Counted from the first letter of the stretch, positions 28,001 to 36,539 are shown. The stretch is DNA of 64,000 nt from Sphingomonas sp. Leaf20 (GCF_001421535.1 NZ_LMKN01000008.1:648980-712979); one strand, 5' to 3'. The notes: generated by a model not told the origin, from the letters alone. Made by a program: numbers and translations.

Positions 28001-28202
28001 TGGCGGAGGCGACGGGATCGCCGATCGCGACCTGGCCATCCTGCGCGCCGGTATTTCCGCTGGCACTTCCCGTGCCGCGCATATCCGCTGCCTGCGGATC
28101 CGGCATGCCGCTATCCGACGACTGGACCTGTGCCTGTGCCGGCAATGCCATCAACGCAGCCACGCAACATGTCGTGGCCATCAACCCCTTTAACACCATC
28201 AT
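25062..28202 (-). CDS. TonB-dependent outer-membrane receptor
   Basis: 1046 residues. A signal peptide (1-24, ending PAQAQ) is followed by a TonB-box-like stretch DIVVTGTRI (about 84-92), the plug domain with TIEEVLNRLPQVQV and RSLGYERTLTLIDGLR, VERIDVLTGGASSVYGSDAVSGVVN, then the large barrel, ending with aromatic-poor but typical VAGVSLRL. It imports a substrate across the outer membrane with energy from TonB/ExbBD. Many such receptors in sphingomonads take up plant-derived oligosaccharides or siderophores. No adjacent catabolic enzyme or regulator indicates the ligand. It is convergent with the SirB1-type gene. Confidence 0.93.
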   Translation of the reverse strand: MMVLKGLMATTCCVAALMALPAQAQVQSSDSGMPDPQAADMRGTGSASGNTGAQDGQVAIGDPVASAKLAADTQRTGEPRDGSDIVVTGTRIARPNNRSAAPIVTTTAAEIAAQGATTIEEVLNRLPQVQVNSEQNFSDSEGRQRIKLRSLGYERTLTLIDGLRMGLANTVDVGIIPNALVERIDVLTGGASSVYGSDAVSGVVNFVLKKNFEGIRLDANYSFYNHDNGSNAVTDAAGRAGFAAKRGLTNDGGRSDVSLAAGTNLFNDRVNLTGFINYRQSNPIELVDRSYSVCEAVQPTNTSPLGCSRASFTPAGTIVPQSGPRAGQILVNNPNGNGTFIPINSGPQGSSANPYDNWAVQRAFNRVNLGGFLTAKISDDIELYGNGLFYRDKSYNTQLNRTFNFGAYGSDPFRVNCDNAFLSSSQAQDLCGANAGVAGQYAPIDVRYRFDGLPLVRQRFTNEGYRIVAGLRGRGFDDVWSYDVAGMISRARLDTIDVPIARFDNINRSLDVVRVNGTPTCRAVVNGTDPSCVPFNAFAPFNQDAALNQYLYGGATGGISTRIPRLLQFVGTVSGDLGRYGITSPLAEQGIAIALGAEYREEMERTIVNEIFQQNNGGENQRFTQSILEANAEVQAPLIEHRRFAELLQVNAGYRVSQYNRLDGKFDTWKVEGLWSPVADITLRASYNKSQAAPGVSTAQGAANIFWNQGFYADPCAPRIDPSNPNGARLAPSATLQQCRNTGLADNLYGSASLICPDDRCTVREGGFNLTPESAFTKTFGVVLRPRFIPGLTVSIDRWLIDLKDQLDFLQPQNIIGECLATGNDYFCRGIVRNPGTGTLSSSPASSPATGWVARGSANGYKSQSHGWDFQGQYNVGLGGVGRLDMSFNGTLMTRVGSQSSPTIEPRDCVGYFGNLCGESMPRWAHQLRTTWTAPDRTTSLSVNWRHRGAMPLDIYAPEDTGIPAQDASARRDQYPGVGSYNWIDVALSFDINKQMTFRLAANNIFDRDPPLVPDSRSRIGLLRGNTVMGYDLLGRQLVAGVSLRL

Positions 28203-28868
28203 TCTAGCCCCCCTGTGTCGCCGATCGGGTCACATGGATGATGCCGCGCGCTGTCGACTGCCTTCCGACCCTGTTCGGACGCAGTCGATGAACCTCATGC
28301 TGCTCGTTCATCGGGATCTGGCGCCCCGTGACTTGCTGACATTGTTCGGCAGTACCATCCGGACCCATCGGACAAGCACATGCTGTCACGTTCGCAGTAT
28401 CAAAACAATACCAATCATATCGAAAATCGGGGAAGGTTATATTGCGGGGATGGCATGCACTTGGCGTTTTAAGATGGGGTCGATTTCGTTGCCATGCCGG
28501 GGGACATTCGGCGGCATCAGGCTGGAAGATTTCGGTCTTTCGAACTTCTCGCCCGCTCGACCGCCTGCGACGTTCATAGATGCCGTTGACGGCTTCCCGG
28601 GGCAAACCCTCGCGTTCGGTCCAGGGGCGGAAAATACCTTGTCTTTACCGTTGGTTGCTCGAAATCGGTGAATTTCTCCCTGCGCATATCAATAATTTAA
28701 GGAAGAGGGGGCATTTGAAAGCGAGGCGCTTGCGCAAGATCAACGCGTTGGCGGTGCGTGTCGTGCTTAGAGCCTGCGACTGTTTCAATTTGGCTCGTAG
28801 CAGCTGGCCGTCCTGCCTCTCCGGGGGCGGGGCGGGGACTGGCCTGAAGCAAAAATCGGGGGGAACTT
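28203..28868. other. Gene-free interval between the TonB receptor and the acyltransferase
   Basis: About 670 bases. The first part should contain the receptor's promoter (minus strand). From roughly 28380 the base composition becomes clearly richer in A and T, marking the start of the accessory region. No credible gene or RNA was recognised; open frames here look like chance. Confidence 0.5.
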
Positions 28869-30812
28869 GTGACTCAATATAGGTCGGACATTGACGGCTT
28901 GCGGGCCGTGGCGGTTGGGGGCGTCGTTGTTTTCCACGCAATCCCAAATCTCCTGCCCGGCGGATTTATTGGTGTCGATGTTTTCTTCGTGCTGTCCGGC
29001 TTCCTGATCACGTCTATAATCCGCACCGAGGCAGAGTCCGATCGATTCTCAATCGCCACGTTCTATGAGCGAAGGTTTCGCAGGATCATTCCCGCACTTC
29101 TTGCAATGCTTATTGTGACATCGATTGCGTCGCTCCATATACTGCCACCATTTGAGCTTGCCGCGTATGGAAAAAGCTTGATAGGAGTTGCGGCGTTTGT
29201 ATCTAATATCATATTCTGGAGTAGCAGCGGCTACTTTGATACTGACTCAATCGATAAGCCACTTTTGCACACGTGGTCGCTCGCTGTCGAAGAGCAGTTC
29301 TATATATTCTGGCCGTTGATTGCGGCTTTCCTGATTTCGAAGGGAAGGCCACGGACTCTCGGCTTGTTCGTGATCGGCATGGTTGTCTGCTCGCTCGCGG
29401 CATCAATAATCATGGTCAAGCTGGCGCCGAGCCAGGCGTTCTATCTACTTCCCTATCGGGCATGGGAACTCGGTTTCGGTGCGTTGCTCGCTGTGGGCGC
29501 CGTCCCTGCTATCAGACAACCCGGTTGGCGTGAGTCTTTGGCCTGTATCGGCTTGCTCCTGATCGTCGTCCCCATGTTCTTGTATTCGGAAAAGACGCCC
29601 TTCCCTGGGTTGGCTGCGATCCCGCCATGCCTGGGTACACTTCTGCTGATCCATTCCGGCCAAGGATATTCAACGGCTATTGGACGGACCTTGTCGCTGC
29701 GATGGATACTTTTCACCGGATTGATATCATACAGCCTATATCTTTGGCATTGGCCAATCCTGGTGCTGTCACGGATAGCGCTCAATCGACCGCTTCTCCC
29801 GTGGGAGGCGTTCGTTGCACTTGCGGCGGCTTACGCATTGGGCGCCTTGTCTTTGCGCTTTGTCGAGAAGCCGTTTCGCGGAAAAGGCACAATCCCGCTG
29901 TCACGCCGAAGCGTATTGGTGGCAAGTGCGAGCGTTTGTATTTTGACGGGAGCAATCGGCCTGACCCTGTGGGCGACCCATGGCTTCAGGGCTTACGCTT
30001 CGCCGTCAGTGCAGATCGCCGATGCTGCAATAAGAAGTGTCAATCCGCGTCGCTCCGCGTGTCATAGCGCCGACGGCGTGAACCAACTCAATGACCCCTC
30101 GCGATGCATTGGGGGGAATAGCTCGAAGGGCAATTACTCGGTTCTCCTTTGGGGCGACTCTCACGCTGACCACCTTATGCCCGGTATGGAGGACTTGGGG
30201 CGTCTGCACGGCTTTGCTGTCAGGCAGGCGACCGTCTCGGGGTGCACTCCTTTAGTCATTGCGTCAGAAGATGGCCGCCAGGCGGCGTGCAGGAAGTTTC
30301 ATCAAGCAGCGTTGGCGGAGGCGGCGCAGCAGCCGAACCTCAAAGCTGTTGTTATCAGCATGCGCTGGAGTACGTCTTTCCCGGAGTTTACCGCGAGGGA
30401 CAGGACGCCTGCCGGCACAGCAAAGTTCAAGGCGCTTGTTGTGCGATTTGAGGATCGCGTCCGCCAAATCGTTGGCCATCGCGTAAAGCTGATATTCGTA
30501 GGCTCGACTCCAGAATTTACCTTCTGGCCTGCGACATGTTTTGCACGAGCAGCGCAGTTCAATCGCGACATCACGACATGTCAAAGATCTCCCGCACGTG
30601 ACGGTTATTGGGGCGAGAAAGCCGATGGCGTATTGTCGGCTATATCGCTGCAGGGCACCTATTTCGTGCTACCTCGTGACTTCATGTGTAGCACTGAAGG
30701 GTGCGTTACTTATGACAAAGGGTCTATACTGTATCGAGACGATGATCATTTGACGAATGCAGGGTCACGGTTCGTGACGAGGCGCTTGCGGAACCTTCTG
30801 GCAGCAAGCTGA
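28869..30812 (+). CDS. Membrane O-acyltransferase (OafA type) with SGNH domain
   Basis: 647 residues. Residues 1-360 form the acyltransferase 3 membrane domain with about ten helices: YRSDIDGLRAVAVGGVVVFHA and GFIGVDVFFVLSGFLIT are the N-terminal hallmarks, and LHTWSLAVEEQFYIFWPL the central one. Residues about 395-640 form an extracytoplasmic SGNH hydrolase-like domain with LLWGDSHADHL (GDSH box) and YRDDDHLTNAG (DxxH dyad). This architecture O-acetylates surface polysaccharides, as in O-antigen modification. The GTG start has GGGGGAA upstream. Codon use is visibly less GC-rich than the surroundings, suggesting horizontal transfer. Confidence 0.92.
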   Translation: MTQYRSDIDGLRAVAVGGVVVFHAIPNLLPGGFIGVDVFFVLSGFLITSIIRTEAESDRFSIATFYERRFRRIIPALLAMLIVTSIASLHILPPFELAAYGKSLIGVAAFVSNIIFWSSSGYFDTDSIDKPLLHTWSLAVEEQFYIFWPLIAAFLISKGRPRTLGLFVIGMVVCSLAASIIMVKLAPSQAFYLLPYRAWELGFGALLAVGAVPAIRQPGWRESLACIGLLLIVVPMFLYSEKTPFPGLAAIPPCLGTLLLIHSGQGYSTAIGRTLSLRWILFTGLISYSLYLWHWPILVLSRIALNRPLLPWEAFVALAAAYALGALSLRFVEKPFRGKGTIPLSRRSVLVASASVCILTGAIGLTLWATHGFRAYASPSVQIADAAIRSVNPRRSACHSADGVNQLNDPSRCIGGNSSKGNYSVLLWGDSHADHLMPGMEDLGRLHGFAVRQATVSGCTPLVIASEDGRQAACRKFHQAALAEAAQQPNLKAVVISMRWSTSFPEFTARDRTPAGTAKFKALVVRFEDRVRQIVGHRVKLIFVGSTPEFTFWPATCFARAAQFNRDITTCQRSPARDGYWGEKADGVLSAISLQGTYFVLPRDFMCSTEGCVTYDKGSILYRDDDHLTNAGSRFVTRRLRNLLAAS

Positions 30813-31554
30813 TGCTGGATGTCCTGATCATTCGTCCGGCTTTATCAGTACATCGATGCTTTACCGATAGCATGCCAAGACTAGAGGCATTATCGCGTAA
30901 ACTTGCAATGTTATGAGGCGGCTAGATATACAAATCCGGATGTTATGCTTGTCTAAGCTCGTAGTGGTTCCAGTTGTCAAGAATGGAGCTGTATAACTCG
31001 TATCCCTAGAAATTTGGCTATCGGTCGTATGGTCAGCATCATTGCCACCCCATTGCTACAGCGACTTGCTCGCTCGCCGATTTGGAAGCACCCCCTTTGT
31101 TTCGTATGGGGAAGACCTCATATTTGCTGTATCTCATCCACATGACACCGCTGCATACATTGATATACTTGCTACGCGCATCGTCACTTCCTACAAAAAC
31201 TATGCAAATTATAGTCTTTACTAGCGCGGTGGGTATAACATTTGCCCTTGCCATGCTAAAACCTCGCTACGATGAGAAGCCGGGAATTGCACTGGGTGCT
31301 CGATTGACCAGTTATAAGCGATAGAAATGAGGCGGCGCGGGATGGCGTATCTATAATGATATAGTATTTTCGGTAATCACACTGCTTTGCTACTTGATGC
31401 CAAACCCTGTCTACGGACCGTGATGCCGTGCCACGCGGCACCCTCACCAAACGCGTCTTTGAACTGCTAAGCCCTACCGGCAATACCTGTCCTTACCGGT
31501 GAAGATTTCGCCGGCGTAGGAGGCAGGTCGTTACGAGGCAACGGCCGGTCCCCT
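30813..31554. other. AT-rich interval holding only a gene remnant
   Basis: The first 215 bases after the acyltransferase and the last 230 bases before the beta-helix gene show no gene, no tRNA and no strong hairpin. Base composition is much more A/T-rich than the rest of the window. The only recognisable content is the acyltransferase remnant at 31029-31324. Confidence 0.5.
31029..31324 (+). pseudogene. Frameshifted C-terminal remnant of a second acyltransferase 3 gene
   Basis: One frame from ATG at 31029 reads ATPLLQRLARSPIWK up to a run of five Cs (31091-31095). The next frame then continues PLFRMGKTSYLLYLIHM and a helical stretch to the stop at 31324. LGxxSYxxYLIH is the conserved late motif of acyltransferase 3 proteins, and LLQR-x-ARSP-x-W is its usual preceding sequence. 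A one-base change in the C-run would join the frames. The first two thirds of the gene are missing, so it is a truncated, frameshifted relic. Confidence 0.6.
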
Positions 31555-32373
31555 TTACGTGTTGATAGCGTAGCCGTTGGCATCACGGAGACAATTTCGG
31601 CCCCATTTCACTGTGGCAGACTTGCCGCCCCACTGAAGCAACGTGCCACGCGGTACTGCAAAGACACATTCCTTTACCGTGACCGAGACCGGAAACGCGT
31701 TTTCGATGCGAAGTACCGGCGCAATTGTCGTGCTAAGGACAACCAGGCGATCGATCGTGACGTTCTGCGGTGCCTTGGCGTTAAGCCAGACGTGTGCGCC
31801 AGATGGATCCCTACTGGTCAGCGTTGTCGCCGTGATGTCGTTCCAGAAGCGGTAGTTCCGGCCGTTGCGCTCGGCGATCAGATCCTCGAGCCGAGCCTGC
31901 CCCTTGAGGTCAAAGCCGCCGTCGCTGTTGTTCGTCGACACGTCGCGCCGATAGGTCACCCGGTACACCCCGGCTTCCTGACTGAAGCCGTCGCCGTTGG
32001 TATATTTCTTTAATACGGGCTGCATGCGATGCCCGCTAGCCGTCACTCCCTCGATCAGAACATCATGTACGGTGCCAGCAAGATCAATCCCGACGGGTAA
32101 ATCGCTACCCGTCGTTTCTCTCTTGGTTGCCATCGAACCGTTGCGGATGACGATATCGTGCGCATCGCCCCGCAGGCGAATGCCTGCGCGATCATAGCGG
32201 AGCTGAAAGCCATCCATCCGAAGCCCACTGGCTTCCGTAAGGGCGTCGATATAGCGATAGCTCGTGAGATTCTTCGCCTTGGTGATGACCGTTCCCGGCT
32301 TGAGCGGTCGGGCGGGGCCTGCCAGCGCGGGGGTGGTGATCAATAGAGCGGCAAGTGCGATAAAACGGTTCAT
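31555..32373 (-). CDS. Secreted right-handed beta-helix protein
   Basis: 272 residues. Residues 1-18 (MNRFIALAALLITTPALA) are a signal peptide. The body has repeated short strands separated by turns, with asparagine/glycine-rich ladders: GIRLRGDAHDIVIRNGSM, HDVLIEGVTASGH, NNSDGGFDLKG and VTIDRLVVLSTT. This is the pattern of pectate-lyase-like parallel beta-helices. Members of this fold cleave or bind acidic polysaccharides; no catalytic set could be assigned. The ATG at 32373 overlaps the stop of a degenerate upstream frame (ATGA). Nearby acyltransferases suggest a surface-polysaccharide context, but the enzyme activity is not shown. Confidence 0.65.
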   Translation of the reverse strand: MNRFIALAALLITTPALAGPARPLKPGTVITKAKNLTSYRYIDALTEASGLRMDGFQLRYDRAGIRLRGDAHDIVIRNGSMATKRETTGSDLPVGIDLAGTVHDVLIEGVTASGHRMQPVLKKYTNGDGFSQEAGVYRVTYRRDVSTNNSDGGFDLKGQARLEDLIAERNGRNYRFWNDITATTLTSRDPSGAHVWLNAKAPQNVTIDRLVVLSTTIAPVLRIENAFPVSVTVKECVFAVPRGTLLQWGGKSATVKWGRNCLRDANGYAINT

Positions 32374-33319
32374 GCGTTGCGCCTCATGATGATTGCACCC
32401 ATGCGGGTGTAGCTGTTGCCGGTGCCGATCGACGTCGTCATGACCGATATGACCGCGTAGAGACGCTTCGACCAAAGCCAGCCAACCGGCGGGTGGAATT
32501 CGGCCATCTCCATTCTCGCCTCACCGAGCCGCTGACGCGGTCCAGCTTCGGATAGCCACTGACGCCAAAGGAACGGGCGAACTAAGGACACTCGGTTCCG
32601 ACGCCACGGCGTGGGTAGACGACGGACGCCTTAGCCTTATCGACGCCATTCGGGAAGATATACGAATAGCCGGTCGCCGCGGCTGGTACGTTGTCGATCT
32701 GGCATATCAGAATGACCCGGCCGATGAAGACGTTGACGTCGTAAGTCTCGATTTGGGTAAACCTGCCGGGTTCGTTGCATCGGTGCCGACAAAGGGGTTC
32801 GCTGATGGTTTCGACGCAATGCTGTCGAACCACCCGGCCGGGAGCGCATCGTCACAGGACAGTCGCCGTGCCCTCGTCGGATCGGCTCCGCGCCCGGCAT
32901 AAAGCCAAATCCCTTCAACGCCTCTCTCGTTACCGTCTCAGCTATTGATTGCAGATCGGCTGGAAACGATGAGAAGCTACGATAGTCCACAATGTCGGGC
33001 GGGCCGAGACTTTGCCAGCGCTAGTAATATTTGTCGACTTTCGGAGATGGGTGTCGTTCATCGAGCTGATTGAATAGGTCGCGCTCGGCGGCGAAATTGG
33101 TGAAATGCCAGCTCGGATCGGCGTGCCGATCGAGGCCGGCACATGCCTAGAGCGCCCATGAGCACCATGCTGTACGGCAGGAGCACGCGCTGCGTCGAAC
33201 CGCCGGAACCATGCTCCAGCAATTTCGTGCCAAGCTTGGCTGTCCACACCAAGACGGTCAAATTGTAGGCTAGGCCTGCCGCCTCGCGGGTGCTGATAGG
33301 CGACCGGGCATGACGAAGC
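32370..33319 (-). pseudogene. Degenerate coding debris upstream of the beta-helix gene
   Basis: Protein-like stretches appear in successive minus-strand frames with breaks between them: MASEPRGFVMPGR then AGLAYNLTVLVWTAKLG and RVLLPYSMVLMGALG, then a tail ADPSWHFTNFAAERDLFNQL ending DKYY and stop near 33023. Further on come YRSFSSFPADLQSIAETV and finally WLWSKRLYAVISVMTTSIG ending in GNSYTRMGAII, whose stop overlaps the beta-helix start. The pieces read like one or more membrane or polysaccharide-related genes broken by frameshifts. No family was recognised, and boundaries are approximate. Confidence 0.35.
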
Positions 33320-34010
33320 CACGCGGCTCGGATGCCATCGTCATTATTCTACCTTTGATGAATATAAACGGCGAGATCGCTCGTTGGCGACGCGCCGGAA
33401 TGGCTCCGTAAGTGCTCCGGTCGGCCCGCCCGAGGCCCCCTCAGGTTTAGCGCGCAGCTACAGAACTGGCCGACCGCGTGGCCTCGACCGGTCTGCGCTT
33501 GCGATCGCGACATGCGGCAGGGCGGTTGTTCTTTACAAATTGATTCAGGTTAATCGATTGCGAACTAGGACAGTCAAACTGCCGGTCGTATGTAGCGGGC
33601 GTCACAGTGCGTGCGGCCAATCTTAAGCTTTTGATTGGTATCCTGCAGGTGGTCAGCGTGCCGGTTTTTATCAGCATTTTTTCCGGCACGCTGACCACCG
33701 GCATTTTTCTGTGACGTACCCAGATTTCGAGTTGACCGGCTTGCCGGCATCTATGCCAGACAGAGTGCCCACCTTTGCAACGCAGCTTTCGGCGATGCTG
33801 AAGACAGGCGGAATAAAGCCTGCTGCTCAGTGGTTACTTGCGGTCACGATGGCAGCGCGATCCTGCCATTGGACGTCACGGAACAGTGACAGACGACACG
33901 CCCCTGCACGAGTCGAAGCGCAGATAACTCCGGGTCCGCTATACCTGTGGGGGTGTGGTGAAACCATTGGACAAGGCACGGCTTGAAATATCGCGTGCGC
34001 TGCGTGCTTG
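33320..34010. other. Gene-free interval containing a perfect inverted repeat
   Basis: About 690 bases without a supportable gene. Open frames on both strands are short, carry no motif and lack good ribosome sites. The notable feature is the inverted repeat at 33648-33699. Confidence 0.45.
33648..33710 (+). repeat. Perfect 17-base inverted repeat with 18-base loop and T-run
   Basis: Left arm GGTGGTCAGCGTGCCGG (33648-33664) and right arm CCGGCACGCTGACCACC (33683-33699) are exact complements. The loop is T-rich, and a T-run (33704-33708) follows. On the plus strand this has the form of a rho-independent terminator, but no plus-strand gene leads into it. It could also be a relic of a mobile element or small RNA end. 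Confidence 0.7.
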
Positions 34011-34015
34011 AAGAG

Positions 34016-34045
34016 CATGCCGGGCGACTGGAGTCGCCCGGCATG
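34016..34045 (-). terminator. Hairpin terminator after the Ca-binding secreted protein gene
   Basis: A 14-base perfect stem (CATGCCGGGCGACT with its complement) and a 2-base centre lies 9 bases after the stop codon of the minus-strand gene, followed on that strand by CTCTTC. The T-run is weak, but the stem and position are those of an intrinsic terminator. Confidence 0.6.
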
Positions 34046-34054
34046 ATCTTCCGC

Positions 34055-35935
34055 TCAGAACTGCAGCGCTGCGGTTCCGGCAGCCGACCCGTCGAGGCTG
34101 TAGACATAATAGGTCGTGCCGTCGTGCGAGACCGCGCCGTCGAATTCGAGCGTGGAAACGGACGCGCCCTTCAGGCCGCCGATCGCGACATCGCCCAGAT
34201 CGACGCCCGCGTTGCTGCCCAGGTCGAGTACGCCCTTGGCGCCAAGCTTGACGTGGCCGGTGCCGTCGTCGGGCAGCGCGACCGTGGTCACCAGCACATC
34301 CTTGTTGCCGAAATTCGACAGCGTGTCGTGACCGAGATCACGCCCGAGCGCGGTATCGAAGAAGAACTGGCTGGCCGTCTTCTCGGTCGAATCGCCCGAC
34401 AATTTGTCGTTGGCGAGCGTGCCTTCCTCTGCCCCTTGGGGGCGGACGCTCGCATCGGCATAGATATATCGCCCTGCGGCATCGGTGCCCATCAGGCGGA
34501 GCGCCGAAACGCCTTCGATGACGGCGTAATCATCGCTCTTCGGCGCATCGAGCGACAGGCTGTTGGCGGCGAACTTGATGATGCCGTCGCCATTGCCGTC
34601 AAAAAGCTTGGCGGTGGTGGCGAGCACGTCTTCGTGGCTGAAGTTCTTGATCGTGTCGGTGCCGCTGTTCTTCGCAATGTCGAAGAAGAACATGTCGTTG
34701 CCCGACGTCCCCGTGAGCGTCTGCGATGCCGAACTGCTGCCGTCCTGGATCGTTGGCTTGCCGACGGGGGGAGTAACCGGTGGCGCCGTGACCGCGATCG
34801 TGACGACGCCGTTGTCCGAGGCCTTCCCGTCGCTTGCCGCGTAGGTGAAACTGTCGCTGCCGACATAGCCCTTGTCCGCGACATAGGTGAAACCGCCATT
34901 GGCGTTGAACAGCAACGAGCCATGCGTCGGACCCTTGACGAGGCTGGCGGTGAGCGCGTCGCCATCGCCGTCGCGGTCGTTGGTCAGAACGTTGCCGGTC
35001 TCGCTCTTGCCCGCGACGATCGCGAACGTATCGTCGACCGCGACAGGAGCGATGTTGGCGGGCACCGGGGGCGCGCCCGCACCGGACTTGATCGCGGCGA
35101 CGGTCGCGTTCAGATCGTCGGTGATCCCCATGTAGAAGGTGAACGTCGTCGATCGGCCCGCGGCGAGCGTGCCGAGACCGAAATTGATGTTGATCGCGTT
35201 GTCGCCCTTGAGCGAATAGCCCTCGGCCGGAGCGGTATCGAAGGTCGCGGCCGCGTCGGGGTTCTCGTTGACATAGCCCTTGAAGGTGGAGACCTTCGCG
35301 CGATCATCGGCGGTGTAGTAAAATAGTGGCGTCTTGCCGCTGGACGCATAGGCCGCGATCAGCGCGCCATTTGCGCCGTCGCCACCCTGCTCGATCACCG
35401 TGTTGACCGTATCAAAGCCCGCACCGTGGTCGGGGTCGATCGAGCGCATGTAATGCAGATCGGCGACCGCTTTGCCCGTCGTGTTGGTCAGCGTCACGTC
35501 GACCTTGATGTATTTGGCACCATCGGCAAGCGACATCGTCTGCGCGACCTTGACGCCCTCGGTCGTCGCGCCCGTCCAGCCGGCCTTGCCGACGCCGTTG
35601 CTCGACAGATCGGAGGAGACCCCGCCGGCGACTTCGCTCTTGCCGTTTCGCTCGCTGTTGACGCTGGTGTAATGCTTGGCACCGATATCATAGCCGATCG
35701 AAAAGCTCTCGACCGGCGTTCCCGCGAGCATCGCGTCGCGCGTCGGTGCCGCACCCTTGCCGAAGCCATCCGTGTCGCCAACCAGCCCCAGGCGGATATA
35801 GCCGTTGACCGCATCGGTGACGAACCCCACGGGTGCGGTCGCGCGCGTCCCGAGCGTGCCGCTGCCGTTGATGCCCAGGCTCAGATACTGACCCTGCAGA
35901 AAAATCTCATTTCCGATAGTCGCGTCGCGTAACAT
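34055..35935 (-). CDS. Large Ca-binding, probably type I-secreted protein with VCBS/cadherin-like domain
   Basis: 626 residues, no signal peptide, no cysteine seen, rich in Asp, Gly, Thr and Asn. The first 280 residues form a beta-rich domain of unknown family. About 290-385 is a tandem cadherin/VCBS-like unit (IAPVAVDDTFAIVAGKS, NVLTNDRDGDGDALT, GGFTYVADKGYVGSDSFTY). From about 410 follow two related Ca-binding blocks (LTGTSGNDMFFFD and LSGDSTEKTASQFFFDT), each with a TDTIKNF or HDTLSNF strand. The C-terminus (GTAALQF) is short and uncharged with a terminal aromatic, fitting ABC-type secretion signals. Likely an extracellular adhesin or matrix protein. No type I exporter is in the window. 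Confidence 0.7.
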   Translation of the reverse strand: MLRDATIGNEIFLQGQYLSLGINGSGTLGTRATAPVGFVTDAVNGYIRLGLVGDTDGFGKGAAPTRDAMLAGTPVESFSIGYDIGAKHYTSVNSERNGKSEVAGGVSSDLSSNGVGKAGWTGATTEGVKVAQTMSLADGAKYIKVDVTLTNTTGKAVADLHYMRSIDPDHGAGFDTVNTVIEQGGDGANGALIAAYASSGKTPLFYYTADDRAKVSTFKGYVNENPDAAATFDTAPAEGYSLKGDNAININFGLGTLAAGRSTTFTFYMGITDDLNATVAAIKSGAGAPPVPANIAPVAVDDTFAIVAGKSETGNVLTNDRDGDGDALTASLVKGPTHGSLLFNANGGFTYVADKGYVGSDSFTYAASDGKASDNGVVTIAVTAPPVTPPVGKPTIQDGSSSASQTLTGTSGNDMFFFDIAKNSGTDTIKNFSHEDVLATTAKLFDGNGDGIIKFAANSLSLDAPKSDDYAVIEGVSALRLMGTDAAGRYIYADASVRPQGAEEGTLANDKLSGDSTEKTASQFFFDTALGRDLGHDTLSNFGNKDVLVTTVALPDDGTGHVKLGAKGVLDLGSNAGVDLGDVAIGGLKGASVSTLEFDGAVSHDGTTYYVYSLDGSAAGTAALQF

Positions 35936-36417
35936 GCTCTGTTCCCCGTCCCGGACGACGCACGGTTATCCCCGTACAGCGCTTGGTTCCCTAAAGTTCA
36001 CGGTAAGTGCGAGTAATCCGGCGTTTTTCTGTGGACGGATCATCCCGAAACCGTTCAGCCCCAAAGCCCTTCCGCAGATTGACCGCAGATGAACGGGCTC
36101 GCCAGATTTTCGTTTTGAGCGGGAACCAGCAGACGATTCAGACGTTCCGGGCGCCCAATTTGCACGCTTCGTCGAGTCTGCGGGCGGTGGTTTGCGCCGA
36201 CCGGGGGGCGAACTTTCGCTTGGAACTGGCCGATCCGGCCATTTTCAGAAGGGCAAAACTATCAGCCACTTCGCTGCATCACTGCAACCGTCAAAGCCTT
36301 CCAGTCAGCTGGCATGTCGTGTCCAATCCGTCTGCGCTCGTACACGAGGGGCAAACGCAAAATACTGCGGATCAACTGACCACCAGTAGCAGGTCGAGAA
36401 TGACTGATTTCTGCTGT
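35936..36417. other. Gene-free interval next to tRNA-Glu
   Basis: 480 bases between the secreted-protein gene start and the tRNA 3' end. It should hold that gene's promoter. No integrase fragment, no copy of the tRNA 3' end and no other gene were recognised by eye. Composition is moderate in GC, similar to the accessory region. Confidence 0.45.
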
Positions 36418-36492
36418 TGGTGACCCCTACGGGAATCGAACCCGTGCTTCAGCCGTGAAAGGGCCGCGTCCTAACCGCTAGACGAAGGGGCC
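36418..36492 (-). tRNA. tRNA-Glu (anticodon TTC)
   Basis: Minus-strand cloverleaf of 75 bases including an encoded CCA. The acceptor stem GGCCCCT pairs with AGGGGTC (one G-T pair). The anticodon loop reads CTTTCAC, giving anticodon TTC for glutamate. The T-arm shows GGTTCGATTCC. The 3' end faces the accessory region at 28.3-36.4 kb. Confidence 0.95.
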
Positions 36493-36539
36493 TGCGTGGT
36501 GGGAGGCGCCTAAAAGGAAGGCGGCGAGGCGTCAACCCC

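Noticed and set aside
33711..33986. 91-residue plus-strand frame after the inverted repeat
   Set aside because: No homology pattern, no ribosome site, low-quality composition; left as non-coding.
36007..36423. 138-residue frame before tRNA-Glu
   Set aside because: Runs into the tRNA gene, no motif, no start signal; treated as intergenic.
36418..36492. Direct repeat of the tRNA-Glu 3' end as an att site within the window
   Set aside because: No second copy was found by eye; absence of an integrase also prevents calling an island boundary.
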